A DNA stretch of 64,000 bases from Sphingobacterium cavernae (GTDB lineage: Bacteria; Bacteroidota; Bacteroidia; Sphingobacteriales; Sphingobacteriaceae). Shown here piece by piece: positions 1-7,833 of this stretch. The notes below the pieces were generated by a model, which worked only from the letters and a program-made list of their open reading frames with translations, searched no databases and was not told where the DNA came from. A program made the position numbers and the translations under genes. Position 1 is the stretch's first letter. Every line of letters begins with the position of its first letter. The stretch lies in the NCBI RefSeq assembly GCF_008520265.1, contig NZ_VIQM01000040.1, positions 62,001-126,000 on the forward strand, written 5' to 3'.

Positions 1-1974
1 TTTAGACCACAAATACACTTCTTCTTGTCCAGTGGAGTCCCAAGGCATTTCACTACCAAATGGATAATTTAATTTGCGCCAATGCTCAGCTCTTTTGCGC
101 ATGGTGGATTCCAAATGAGTAACTTCGGCTGTTAAGCCTTCTTTTTTCAAATCTTGGAGTATAAATAAGAAAACACTTCCTTCCATTTGCCCAAATTGCG
201 CATAGTATGGCGCTTTTTCTACCATAGCAATAGCTGTATGGTAAGCGCGTCTTAGGTAATTGGACCAGCCTTCTTCGGTGACAAGACTATTGTAATTTCT
301 ACTCAATTTATACAATACCCAATGCGCTGCAGCCACGTGGGGATAATTGTACGATCTTCCAATATTATCGGCTTCTTTTTTTGGCCAAGCAGACCATGTT
401 TTGTAATTAATATCTTCACTATAGGTTCCCGCTGGCATAGAATCGGGCTCGTAATAGAATAAACTTTTTACGACACCGTATTTGTTTTTTCCTTCTTTGT
501 GCTGAATTCTGCCAAACATAGTTTCATTTACGAAGCGTTTTAACTTGTTAATTTCTTCGGGATGCGGTTGCAATAATTGCTTCATAATGGCGGCTAACCA
601 ACTTGCTGCTCCAGCTTCGTCACTTAGTCCTGCATACCAAGCGCGTTTTTCTTGTGTGATATGCGATTTAGTCTCATAATCGTATGAAATTACAGAAGGT
701 GATCGACCAAACAAGTCATTTGGATTTTCGTACCATTGTGTAGTAGTCAAAAAATGACCAAGATCTTTTACCACATCTTTTTCCGCTTTGATGACTTTAT
801 AATGGACAGTTTGTAAGCTACCATCGGCGTACGTAATATCTACGCGAGCGCGACCCCATTTTTTACCTTTTATTGTATAGTTTGCCCATTTATTTGCCGT
901 GTTCTGTTCTTTGCGTATCTCTAATGCATCAGCAGGATAAGACTGTATGTTTTTGATTGCTTTGGTGGATTTAACAAATAGCTTGGCGGTATTGTTGAGC
1001 GGAAGAACATATCCGGAAGCGCCAACTGCTACAGGTCTCTGTTGACGGATCAATTCATTTTCAATCTGTTTGATACTAGGTGCCAATACAAAACGAACAG
1101 CAAAAGATTTGCTTTGTCCCGGTTTTAACACGGTCGAAGTTGGTGTATTCCATTGTTCTACGCCTTTCCATTCTGTCTCCGCGTAGGCTTTGCTATGGAT
1201 CACCCACTCGTGAAAACCTTCGAAGGTAATACTACGAGGTGTAGGATCAGCGTTGAGTGGATTGTACGCTTCGAATCCTGCATTTTCATAAGGCAATACC
1301 AACAAACTAGGTCCGTTACCATGTAATCTATTGACTTGCAAATAACCAGCATCTTTTCCTATGTACGGATCAAAGAAAACATTGTCCATGTGTGCTGTAT
1401 CCAAATTTTTCCAATCCAAATTATTGTTGAAAATCATCGGAATACCCAATGCGCCGATTTCATATTTGGTTTTTGTCGTGTTTTTAATTTCGAATTTCAA
1501 CACCAAATCTCCTTGGATATTTTGCCAATAACGATTCACTTCCAGTGGAATATCACCTAATGCAACAGACATATTAGCAGCTGCAAGGGACTTTTTATCC
1601 ATAATCGGTTTTACATCAATTCTTTTGGTCGAGGACGAATAATTTTTCCAATCCGAACTTCCGACAGGCTTAATACTAATATTTAAATCACCCAAGTGAA
1701 AAAACTTATCCCTATCTCTTTTTTCCAGTAACTCATCTGGAGTATAGTCGAATATGCTGTCTGTTTTCATTTTCAGACTCGCTACAGTTTGTGATGAGTT
1801 AAGTATGGACAAATTTAACTGAGTAAGCTGAAAATCTTTCGATCCTTTATCAATTCCTAAAGTTGCAGGTTGCTTTTTTACTTCTTCCCAAAAAGGATTT
1901 TGTGTATATCCCTTTTGCGCAGCAAAAAAAACATTTAAGGAAAGAGTTAAACAAAATATGAATGTTTTTTTCAT
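1..1974 (-). CDS. Secreted DUF5695-like protein, 3' end beyond the window edge
   Basis: An open frame runs on the minus strand from an ATG at 1974-1972 to the window edge without a stop (658 codons visible, C-terminus missing). The N-terminus, MKKTFIFCLTLSLNVFFAAQ, is a signal peptide, so the product is probably exported. Early on it has F-D-Y-T-P-D-E-L-L-E-K-R-D and F-F-H-L-G-D-L-N, which I associate with DUF5695, and later L-S-D-E-A-G-A-A-S-W-L and an alpha-helical, six-hairpin-like region. That family is found in polysaccharide loci of Bacteroidota and Firmicutes and has no established activity known to me. It is transcribed away from the AraC gene, with a 224 bp shared upstream region. 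The family call rests on remembered motifs; the reading frame itself is certain. Confidence 0.75.
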   Translation of the reverse strand, partial: MKKTFIFCLTLSLNVFFAAQKGYTQNPFWEEVKKQPATLGIDKGSKDFQLTQLNLSILNSSQTVASLKMKTDSIFDYTPDELLEKRDRDKFFHLGDLNISIKPVGSSDWKNYSSSTKRIDVKPIMDKKSLAAANMSVALGDIPLEVNRYWQNIQGDLVLKFEIKNTTKTKYEIGALGIPMIFNNNLDWKNLDTAHMDNVFFDPYIGKDAGYLQVNRLHGNGPSLLVLPYENAGFEAYNPLNADPTPRSITFEGFHEWVIHSKAYAETEWKGVEQWNTPTSTVLKPGQSKSFAVRFVLAPSIKQIENELIRQQRPVAVGASGYVLPLNNTAKLFVKSTKAIKNIQSYPADALEIRKEQNTANKWANYTIKGKKWGRARVDITYADGSLQTVHYKVIKAEKDVVKDLGHFLTTTQWYENPNDLFGRSPSVISYDYETKSHITQEKRAWYAGLSDEAGAASWLAAIMKQLLQPHPEEINKLKRFVNETMFGRIQHKEGKNKYGVVKSLFYYEPDSMPAGTYSEDINYKTWSAWPKKEADNIGRSYNYPHVAAAHWVLYKLSRNYNSLVTEEGWSNYLRRAYHTAIAMVEKAPYYAQFGQMEGSVFLFILQDLKKEGLTAEVTHLESTMRKRAEHWRKLNYPFGSEMPWDSTGQEEVYLWSK

Positions 1975-2138
1975 CAGTTTTCGGTTACAAATTTTCTAGC
2001 ATAAGCTAGATTCTTGGTGGTAGAATAGCACTGCAATATTTTCAATTTGCATGCAGTACAAATATGTTGATATATTAAATTTTTAATACCTGAATATTAT
2101 CCATTTATACTTAAATTTTACCATATATGTTTTTTTAG

Positions 2139-2170
2139 TTGTGAATGTAAGATTAGAATGCCTATTTTTA
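2139..2170 (+). promoter_or_regulatory. Candidate promoter for the AraC gene
   Basis: TTG at 2139-2141, a 21 bp spacer and TATTTTTA at 2163-2170 fit the Bacteroidota -33 / -7 pattern (TTG, then TAnnTTTG). The start codon of the AraC gene follows 29 bp after the -7 box. Position and match are seen; promoter activity is inferred. Confidence 0.4.
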
Positions 2171-2198
2171 ATTCTACATCTAACCAAAATTGTGAACC

Positions 2199-3062
2199 AT
2201 GAAAGCACTGCATTATAATTTGAACATCCCGAATGATCGAACTATAGTTGTTCAGGATGAAATTTTGGATTCATTTTACCCACATTTTCATAGGCATCCG
2301 GAGTATCAACTGGTTTGGGTTGCAGAAGGTAGTGGAGAATTAATCGTTGATGATAATATGCACAAATTTGAGAGTGGAGAAGTTTTCCTCATTGGTGCGA
2401 ATCAATCGCATGTTTTCAAAGGATCTAAATTACCATTACACGTACGTACGATATCCGTATTTTTTAATTTGAAAGGTGCACTAGAATATATTTTTAACCT
2501 TCCTGAATTAAAAACTTTACATACTTTTTTAACAAATTTTAATCAAGGATTTCGTGTTCCCAAAGAATATTTAAATGCTGTTTGTGAACGTATTGAAATT
2601 TTGAAGGATTCTGATGGTGCGGATCGAGTAATCAATTTTATTCACCTGTTGAAATTTTTAAATACAATTTCGAAAAATGTTCTTCCTTTATCAGGAGCAA
2701 TTATTAAAGAAATAAATGATGTCACATCGATTCGTATAGTGAGTGTTTGTAATTATATCAAGCAGAATTTTCGTCAGGATTTACACCTTAATGCTATTGC
2801 TGAAAAAGCAAATTTGACGCCTCAAGCTTTTTGCCGATATTTTAAAAAATCTACGGGCAAGACTTTTGTTTTCTACCTCAATGAGCTACGTGTGAGCGAA
2901 GCGTGTAGATTGTTGGTCAGTGAACGGTACGACTGTGTTTCGATGGTAGCTTATAATAGTGGGTTCAATAGTATCACCAATTTTAATCGTGTATTCAGAT
3001 CCATCACGGGATTACCACCCAAAGAATACGTAGCGCGATACAATAAATCTATGAATCAATAA
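2199..3062 (+). CDS. AraC family transcriptional regulator (cupin + HTH_18)
   Basis: 287 residues. The N-terminal half is an AraC-type cupin sensor: H-F-H-R-H-P-E-Y-Q at about residues 28-36 and G-S-G-E-L-I-V-D-D near residue 46. The C-terminal ~100 residues carry two helix-turn-helix motifs ending in the family signature region (G-F-N-S-I-T-N-F-N-R-V-F-R, then T-G-L-P-P-K-E-Y). It lies 106 bp upstream of, and in the same direction as, a hydroxyproline catabolic cluster, so it is the likely local activator of that cluster; AraC regulators beside hydroxyproline genes are known from other bacteria. A 21-bp-spaced TGGTTA direct repeat just upstream of the first catabolic gene is a candidate binding site. 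The effector (a hydroxyproline isomer or intermediate) is inferred, not visible. Confidence 0.9.
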   Translation: MKALHYNLNIPNDRTIVVQDEILDSFYPHFHRHPEYQLVWVAEGSGELIVDDNMHKFESGEVFLIGANQSHVFKGSKLPLHVRTISVFFNLKGALEYIFNLPELKTLHTFLTNFNQGFRVPKEYLNAVCERIEILKDSDGADRVINFIHLLKFLNTISKNVLPLSGAIIKEINDVTSIRIVSVCNYIKQNFRQDLHLNAIAEKANLTPQAFCRYFKKSTGKTFVFYLNELRVSEACRLLVSERYDCVSMVAYNSGFNSITNFNRVFRSITGLPPKEYVARYNKSMNQ

Positions 3063-3084
3063 ATGAGTGATATAAGTTAATTAT

Positions 3085-3140
3085 TGGTTATTATATGTCA
3101 ATTGGTGGTTAGTGTTTGCATAGGTTAATAAATACTTTTG
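3085..3140 (+). promoter_or_regulatory. Candidate AraC operator and promoter of the hydroxyproline operon
   Basis: TGGTTA occurs at 3085-3090 and again at 3106-3111, a 21 bp period (two helical turns), which is typical of AraC-family direct-repeat operators. The second copy ends 21 bp before TACTTTTG at 3133-3140, a full TAnnTTTG -7 match, while no good TTG -33 box is present. A weak -33 covered by an activator site is what a positively controlled promoter would look like. Function is inferred. Confidence 0.45.
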
Positions 3141-3168
3141 AAAGTAAGTTATTAATTAAAAAATAGAT

Positions 3169-4092
3169 ATGGCAAATTTGACCTGGGAAGGTATTTATCC
3201 CGCAGTTTTAACACCTTTTGATGAAAATTATTCAATAGACTTTGACATGTTCGCGAAGAACACGGAGGCGCAGATAGCTGCTGGTGTACACGGTATTATT
3301 TTGGCGGGTTCTCTAGGTGAAGCAAGTGTCCTATCTCAAGAGGAAAAGTATTTATTGCTTGAGAAGACATTAGAAATTGTAGGGGGTAGAATTCCTGTTA
3401 TTCTTAATCTTACAGAAAACACGACGAAAGATGCCCTTGAATTTGCACAGCGTGCTGAGCAGATAGGTGCGGACGGTTTAATGGTGCTACCGCCGATGCG
3501 CTACAGACCAGACGATAGAGAGGTCGTAGCATATTTCAAAGCTATTGCGCAAAGTACTTCGTTACCTATTCTGGTATATAATAATCCTGTCGACTATGCA
3601 ACCTACATCACATTAGATATGATGGCAGAATTGCTAGAAGAGCCAACCATTCAAGCTGTAAAAGAATCTACGCGTGATTTGGCTAATGTTACTAGATTGA
3701 AAAATAGATTTGGCGATCGCTTGAAAGTTTTAGGAGGAGTAGATACGATTTGTTTGGAATCGTTGATGGTTGGAGCTGATGGTTTGGTGGCTGGTCTTGT
3801 GGATGCATTCCCTTACGAAACTATGGCACTATACAATTTGGTAAAAGCAGGAGAATACAATAAAGCTGTTGAAATTTATCGTTGGTTTATGCCCTTGTTA
3901 GAATTGGATATACATCCAAAATTAATACAATATATCAAACTAGCAGCAACGTATGAAGGTCTCTCTACGCCATATACACGCGCACCTCGTTTACCGTTAA
4001 TAGGTGAAGAAAAAGAAAGAATTGAAAAACTTATAGAAGATGCTATAGCGGTAAGACCGCAATTAACTGCGTATAATTATGCTACAATCTAA
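3169..4092 (+). CDS. DapA-family deaminase, probable 1-pyrroline-4-hydroxy-2-carboxylate deaminase
   Basis: 307 residues of the DHDPS/N-acetylneuraminate lyase class I aldolase family (TIM barrel, cytosolic). The Schiff-base lysine is K165 in Q-A-V-K-E-S-T, the conserved tyrosine is Y137 in I-L-V-Y-N-N-P, and the substrate loop G-S-L-G-E is at residues 47-51. In hydroxyproline degradation this family deaminates 1-pyrroline-4-hydroxy-2-carboxylate to alpha-ketoglutarate semialdehyde (EC 3.5.4.22). The assignment comes from the neighbours: semialdehyde dehydrogenase, hydroxyproline epimerase and D-amino acid dehydrogenase follow directly. Its stop overlaps the next gene by 14 bp, so translation is probably coupled. 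By sequence alone it could be another keto-acid lyase of the family. Confidence 0.85.
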   Translation: MANLTWEGIYPAVLTPFDENYSIDFDMFAKNTEAQIAAGVHGIILAGSLGEASVLSQEEKYLLLEKTLEIVGGRIPVILNLTENTTKDALEFAQRAEQIGADGLMVLPPMRYRPDDREVVAYFKAIAQSTSLPILVYNNPVDYATYITLDMMAELLEEPTIQAVKESTRDLANVTRLKNRFGDRLKVLGGVDTICLESLMVGADGLVAGLVDAFPYETMALYNLVKAGEYNKAVEIYRWFMPLLELDIHPKLIQYIKLAATYEGLSTPYTRAPRLPLIGEEKERIEKLIEDAIAVRPQLTAYNYATI

Positions 4093-5530
4093 CCTAACAG
4101 AACTTGATGCTTTGGTAGCAAATGCTGTAGATGGCTATAAATATCTACAGCATTTGTCTCGAAAAGATCGAGCTGAATTAATGTATTCTATAGCTGCAGC
4201 GATAGAAGCTTTGGGTGATGAACTTATTCAAACGGCGCATGAAGAAACCAATTTGCCTTTGGCAAGATTGAACGGGGAGAAATCCAGAACAATCCTGCAA
4301 TGGCGACTTTATGCAGATGTAACTGCTTCGGGTACGTTATTGGATGTGCGTATAGACAATGGTGAAGGAAAAAATGATATTAGAAAATACAATGTAGGCT
4401 TAGGACCTGTTGTTGTTTTTGGTGCGTCAAATTTTCCTTTTGCTTTTTCTACGGCTGGTGGAGACACCGCAAGTGCGATTGGAGCAGGTTGTTCTGTTAT
4501 TTACAAAGAACATTCAGCGCATCCTCGTACCTCGCACATTATGGCGAAAGCCATATATGACGGTTTAAAAGAATTTGGTGCTCCTAATACTGTGTTTGGT
4601 TATACTTCAGGTGGTTCGCATGAAGTGGGGCAGGGTTTAGTCGCTCATCCCACTGTAAAAGCTGTAGCTTTCACAGGTTCATTCCAAGGTGGCATGGCTT
4701 TATTCAAAATTGGAGCAAATAGACCAGAGCCTATTCCTGTCTTCGCAGAGATGGGAAGTTTAAATCCTGTAATAGCATTGCCACAATATCTACAATCGAA
4801 CACAGCGACCTTCGCAAGAGAATACATTGCTTCCTTGACTATGGGATGTGGTCAATTTTGCACCAATCCAGGACTTCTATTCGTATTGAAGAATGAGGAT
4901 TCTGAAAATTTAAAACTTGCTTTAAAAGAAGAATTAGCTTCAGCGACTTTGAGTCATATGTTGAATGCTGGGATTCGTAAATCGTATGATGCCGCTATTA
5001 CACTGTTGAATGCTACACATGAAGCAGATATTGTTGGGCAGTCAAATTTAGATGCTGAATTGCCGTTGGCAGTAGTGTATGCAGTATCAGCAACTGATTT
5101 TTTGAAGCACAGCCATTTACAAGAAGAAGTTTTTGGTCCTTGTGGAATCCTCGTGGAATGTGATTCTATCCAAGAAATGGAAGAAACTATCTTCGCATTG
5201 GGTGGTCAATTAACAATCACTTTTGCTGCAACAAAAGAAGATGTCTTGGCATATTCAACTTTAGTTGATTTGGTAAAAGATAAATGTGGCAGACTGTTGT
5301 TTAACGGAATGCCAACAGGTGTGGAAGTGGTGTACGGGATGCAGCACGGAGGGGTGTTTCCTTCTAGCACAGATAGCCGTTTTACGTCCGTAGGTCCAGA
5401 CGCGATGAAAAGGTTTTTGAGACCTTTAAGTTTCCAAAATTGGCCTGATGAACTGTTGCCAGCCGAGCTTCAAAATGCTAATCCAACAAACATTGAAAGA
5501 ATCGTAAATAACAAGTGCATTTTACCTTAA
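4079..5530 (+). CDS. Alpha-ketoglutarate semialdehyde dehydrogenase (ALDH family)
   Basis: 483 residues of the aldehyde dehydrogenase superfamily. The catalytic cysteine is C261 (G-C-G-Q-F-C-T-N-P-G) and the general base is E224 (F-A-E-M-G-S-L-N-P); the cofactor segment A-F-T-G-S is at about 197-201. It would oxidise 2,5-dioxopentanoate to 2-oxoglutarate (EC 1.2.1.26), the last step of hydroxyproline degradation, feeding the TCA cycle. The ATG at 4079 overlaps the end of the deaminase gene; the N-terminal text from there (A-L-V-A-N-A-V-D-G-Y and onward) aligns with the usual start of this ALDH subgroup, so I keep it. The next gene starts 3 bp after its stop. The same enzyme activity also serves sugar-acid pathways, but the context favours hydroxyproline. 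Confidence 0.88.
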   Translation: MLQSNLTELDALVANAVDGYKYLQHLSRKDRAELMYSIAAAIEALGDELIQTAHEETNLPLARLNGEKSRTILQWRLYADVTASGTLLDVRIDNGEGKNDIRKYNVGLGPVVVFGASNFPFAFSTAGGDTASAIGAGCSVIYKEHSAHPRTSHIMAKAIYDGLKEFGAPNTVFGYTSGGSHEVGQGLVAHPTVKAVAFTGSFQGGMALFKIGANRPEPIPVFAEMGSLNPVIALPQYLQSNTATFAREYIASLTMGCGQFCTNPGLLFVLKNEDSENLKLALKEELASATLSHMLNAGIRKSYDAAITLLNATHEADIVGQSNLDAELPLAVVYAVSATDFLKHSHLQEEVFGPCGILVECDSIQEMEETIFALGGQLTITFAATKEDVLAYSTLVDLVKDKCGRLLFNGMPTGVEVVYGMQHGGVFPSSTDSRFTSVGPDAMKRFLRPLSFQNWPDELLPAELQNANPTNIERIVNNKCILP

Positions 5531-5533
5531 TTT

Positions 5534-6532
5534 ATGAAGAAGACTTTTTTTTGTATCGATTCACACACGTGTGGTTGTCCAGTTCGCTTAGTTGCGGGGG
5601 GAGGCCCTTTTTTATATGGAAATAGTATGATGGAGCGTAGGCTCCATTTTATGCAAGAATACGATTGGATACGACTTGGGCTAATGTTCGAACCGCGTGG
5701 GCATGATATGATGAGTGGGAGTATTTTATACCCACCTATTGATGATCAAAATGATGTTGGCGTACTGTATATCGAAACAAGTGGTTGTCTACCGATGTGT
5801 GGACATGGGACGATTGGGACGGTAACTATAGCTATTGAAGAAGGCTTAGTTAAGCCCAAAGTACCGGGCAAATTACGTTTAGAAACACCAGCTGGGCTTG
5901 TTTTAGTGGATTATATGCAAGAAGGTGAAAAAGTGACTTCCGTAAAATTGACCAATGTGAAATCTTTCCTTTACAAAGAGGCTTTGCTTGTGAATTGCCC
6001 TGATCTGGGAGATATTTATGTGGATGTAGCCTATGGCGGAAATTTTTATGGCATTATCGATCCACAGCCAAATTTTAGAGATATTTCTGATTTTACAGCC
6101 GCTCAATTGATTCATTATGGCAAGATTATTCGTCGCTTGTTGAATGAGAAATATGAATTTATTCATCCAGAGGACCCAAATATTCACGGTTTGAGTCATA
6201 TACAGTGGACAGGCAAGCCAACAAAAAGTAATTCTTCGGGTCGCAATGCCGTCCTTGTTGGCGAAAATGCATTAGATCGTTCACCTTGCGGAACAGGAAC
6301 ATCTGCGCGTATGGCACAGTGGTTTGCCAAAGGCAAATTGAAAGCAAGTGAAGAATTTATACATGAAAGTTACATCGGTTCACAATTTACAGGAAAAGTT
6401 GAAGCCGTGACAGAGGTGAATGGACAGTCGGCAATTATTCCTTCGGTAGAAGGATGGGCTAGAATCACAGGCTATAATACCATTTTTATTGATGATCAAG
6501 ATCCTTACAAAGAAGGTTTTCAAGTTATATAA
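5534..6532 (+). CDS. 4-hydroxyproline 2-epimerase (proline racemase family)
   Basis: 332 residues of the proline racemase family. Both catalytic cysteines are present: C89 in M-C-G-H-G-T and C252 in S-P-C-G-T-G-T. A cysteine rather than threonine at the second site argues for an epimerase/racemase and against a trans-3-hydroxyproline dehydratase. It should convert trans-4-hydroxy-L-proline to cis-4-hydroxy-D-proline (EC 5.1.1.8), the entry step of the pathway, in the cytosol. It sits between the semialdehyde dehydrogenase (3 bp upstream) and the FAD oxidase (21 bp downstream) in one probable operon. Proline racemase activity is a less likely alternative given the four-gene pathway around it. 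Confidence 0.92.
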   Translation: MKKTFFCIDSHTCGCPVRLVAGGGPFLYGNSMMERRLHFMQEYDWIRLGLMFEPRGHDMMSGSILYPPIDDQNDVGVLYIETSGCLPMCGHGTIGTVTIAIEEGLVKPKVPGKLRLETPAGLVLVDYMQEGEKVTSVKLTNVKSFLYKEALLVNCPDLGDIYVDVAYGGNFYGIIDPQPNFRDISDFTAAQLIHYGKIIRRLLNEKYEFIHPEDPNIHGLSHIQWTGKPTKSNSSGRNAVLVGENALDRSPCGTGTSARMAQWFAKGKLKASEEFIHESYIGSQFTGKVEAVTEVNGQSAIIPSVEGWARITGYNTIFIDDQDPYKEGFQVI

Positions 6533-6553
6533 AAGCAATTAGATTTTTTTAGA

Positions 6554-7807
6554 ATGAATAAAGGTACCGTAGTCATTGTTGGAGCCGGAATTGCAGGATT
6601 GTCGACTGCATATTATTTAATCAATGACGGATGGAATGTGCAGATTATTGAACAAAATACGTTAGATAACAATTGTTCGTATGGCAATGCTGGGATGATC
6701 GTACCAAGTCATTTTACACCTATGGCATCCCCAGGCATGATTTCTCAAGGTATTCGTTGGATGTTTGATAAGAAAAGTCCTTTTTATGTTCGTCCTTCAT
6801 TAAGTTGGAATTTGATGGATTGGGGACTAAAGTTTATGAGATACGCTAACAAAAATCATGTGGACACCCACGCGGAGCCTTTGCGTGATTTGAATGTATA
6901 TAGCAGCAAACTTTATGATACTTTAAGTCAAGATGCTGCTTTTGATTTTGAATTAAATCAAAATGGAATTATGATGCTTTACAAAACCAAAGCGGTAGAG
7001 CATGAAGAAATAGAATTGGCGAAACGTGCGCAAGATTTGGGATTGGATGTAGAAATCAAATCAGCGGCTGAAATGCAAGCTTTGGAATCAGATGTGGAAT
7101 TCGATGTTTTGGGCGGGATACTCTACAAATGTGATGGAAAGCTCAATCCAATGAAACTTATGCAACAGCTTATTGCTTATTTGAAAGCCAGAGGAGCGAT
7201 CTTTCACGAGCAAACATGCGTAAAAGGCTACAATATTTCGGGTAAAAAAATAAAAGAAATCGTAACAGATAAAGGCAATTTTCAAGCTGACGAATTTGTA
7301 TTATCGCCGGGGGCATATTTGATGGAGTTAACCAATAAATTACAGTTAAAGCTACCGTTGATGCCAGGGAAAGGCTATTCTTTTATGTATACACCACCAA
7401 GTGATGTGAAATTAGAACATGCTGCGCTATTATTAGAAGCACGTGTTGCAGTCACACCTATGAATGGAAAGATACGATTTGGAGGAACTATGGAATTAGG
7501 TTCTCCAAACAATAAAATATACCAAAATCGTGTAGAAGGAATTGTGAATTCTATCCCAAAATACTTAACAAATCTGGATGTAGAATATCCAAAGCAAGAC
7601 ATTTGGCATGGCTATCGACCTTGCACACCTGATGGACTTCCATATTTGGGAAGAACAGCCAAATATGAAAACTTAGCAATTGCTGCTGGGGCTGGTATGA
7701 TGGGATTAAGTTTGGGGCCAGCAATGGGAAAAGCCATTAGTGATATTTTTTCCAACAGAAAGTTTGAAACGAATATTACCTTATTTAGCCCAGATCGTTT
7801 TGGGTAA
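6554..7807 (+). CDS. FAD-dependent D-hydroxyproline dehydrogenase (DadA/DAO family)
   Basis: 417 residues of the D-amino acid oxidase/dehydrogenase family. The FAD-binding Rossmann motif G-A-G-I-A-G is at residues 10-15, with the acidic residue E38 ending the second strand (V-Q-I-I-E). A C-terminal FAD motif is visible as G-Y-R-P-C-T-P-D-G-L-P-Y-L-G followed by A-A-G-A-G-M-M-G-L-S-L-G-P. In the pathway it oxidises cis-4-hydroxy-D-proline to 1-pyrroline-4-hydroxy-2-carboxylate, passing electrons to the respiratory chain or oxygen. It is the single-subunit form; no hcnABC-like partner subunits are present. The operon context makes a general D-alanine dehydrogenase role less likely. Confidence 0.88.
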   Translation: MNKGTVVIVGAGIAGLSTAYYLINDGWNVQIIEQNTLDNNCSYGNAGMIVPSHFTPMASPGMISQGIRWMFDKKSPFYVRPSLSWNLMDWGLKFMRYANKNHVDTHAEPLRDLNVYSSKLYDTLSQDAAFDFELNQNGIMMLYKTKAVEHEEIELAKRAQDLGLDVEIKSAAEMQALESDVEFDVLGGILYKCDGKLNPMKLMQQLIAYLKARGAIFHEQTCVKGYNISGKKIKEIVTDKGNFQADEFVLSPGAYLMELTNKLQLKLPLMPGKGYSFMYTPPSDVKLEHAALLLEARVAVTPMNGKIRFGGTMELGSPNNKIYQNRVEGIVNSIPKYLTNLDVEYPKQDIWHGYRPCTPDGLPYLGRTAKYENLAIAAGAGMMGLSLGPAMGKAISDIFSNRKFETNITLFSPDRFG

Positions 7808-7833
7808 ATCAAATAAGAGTATACGCCAACCAT

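Noticed and set aside
1336-1560. Short plus-strand frame opposite the DUF5695-like gene
   Set aside because: It is a shadow of the continuous minus-strand gene and has no recognisable motif.
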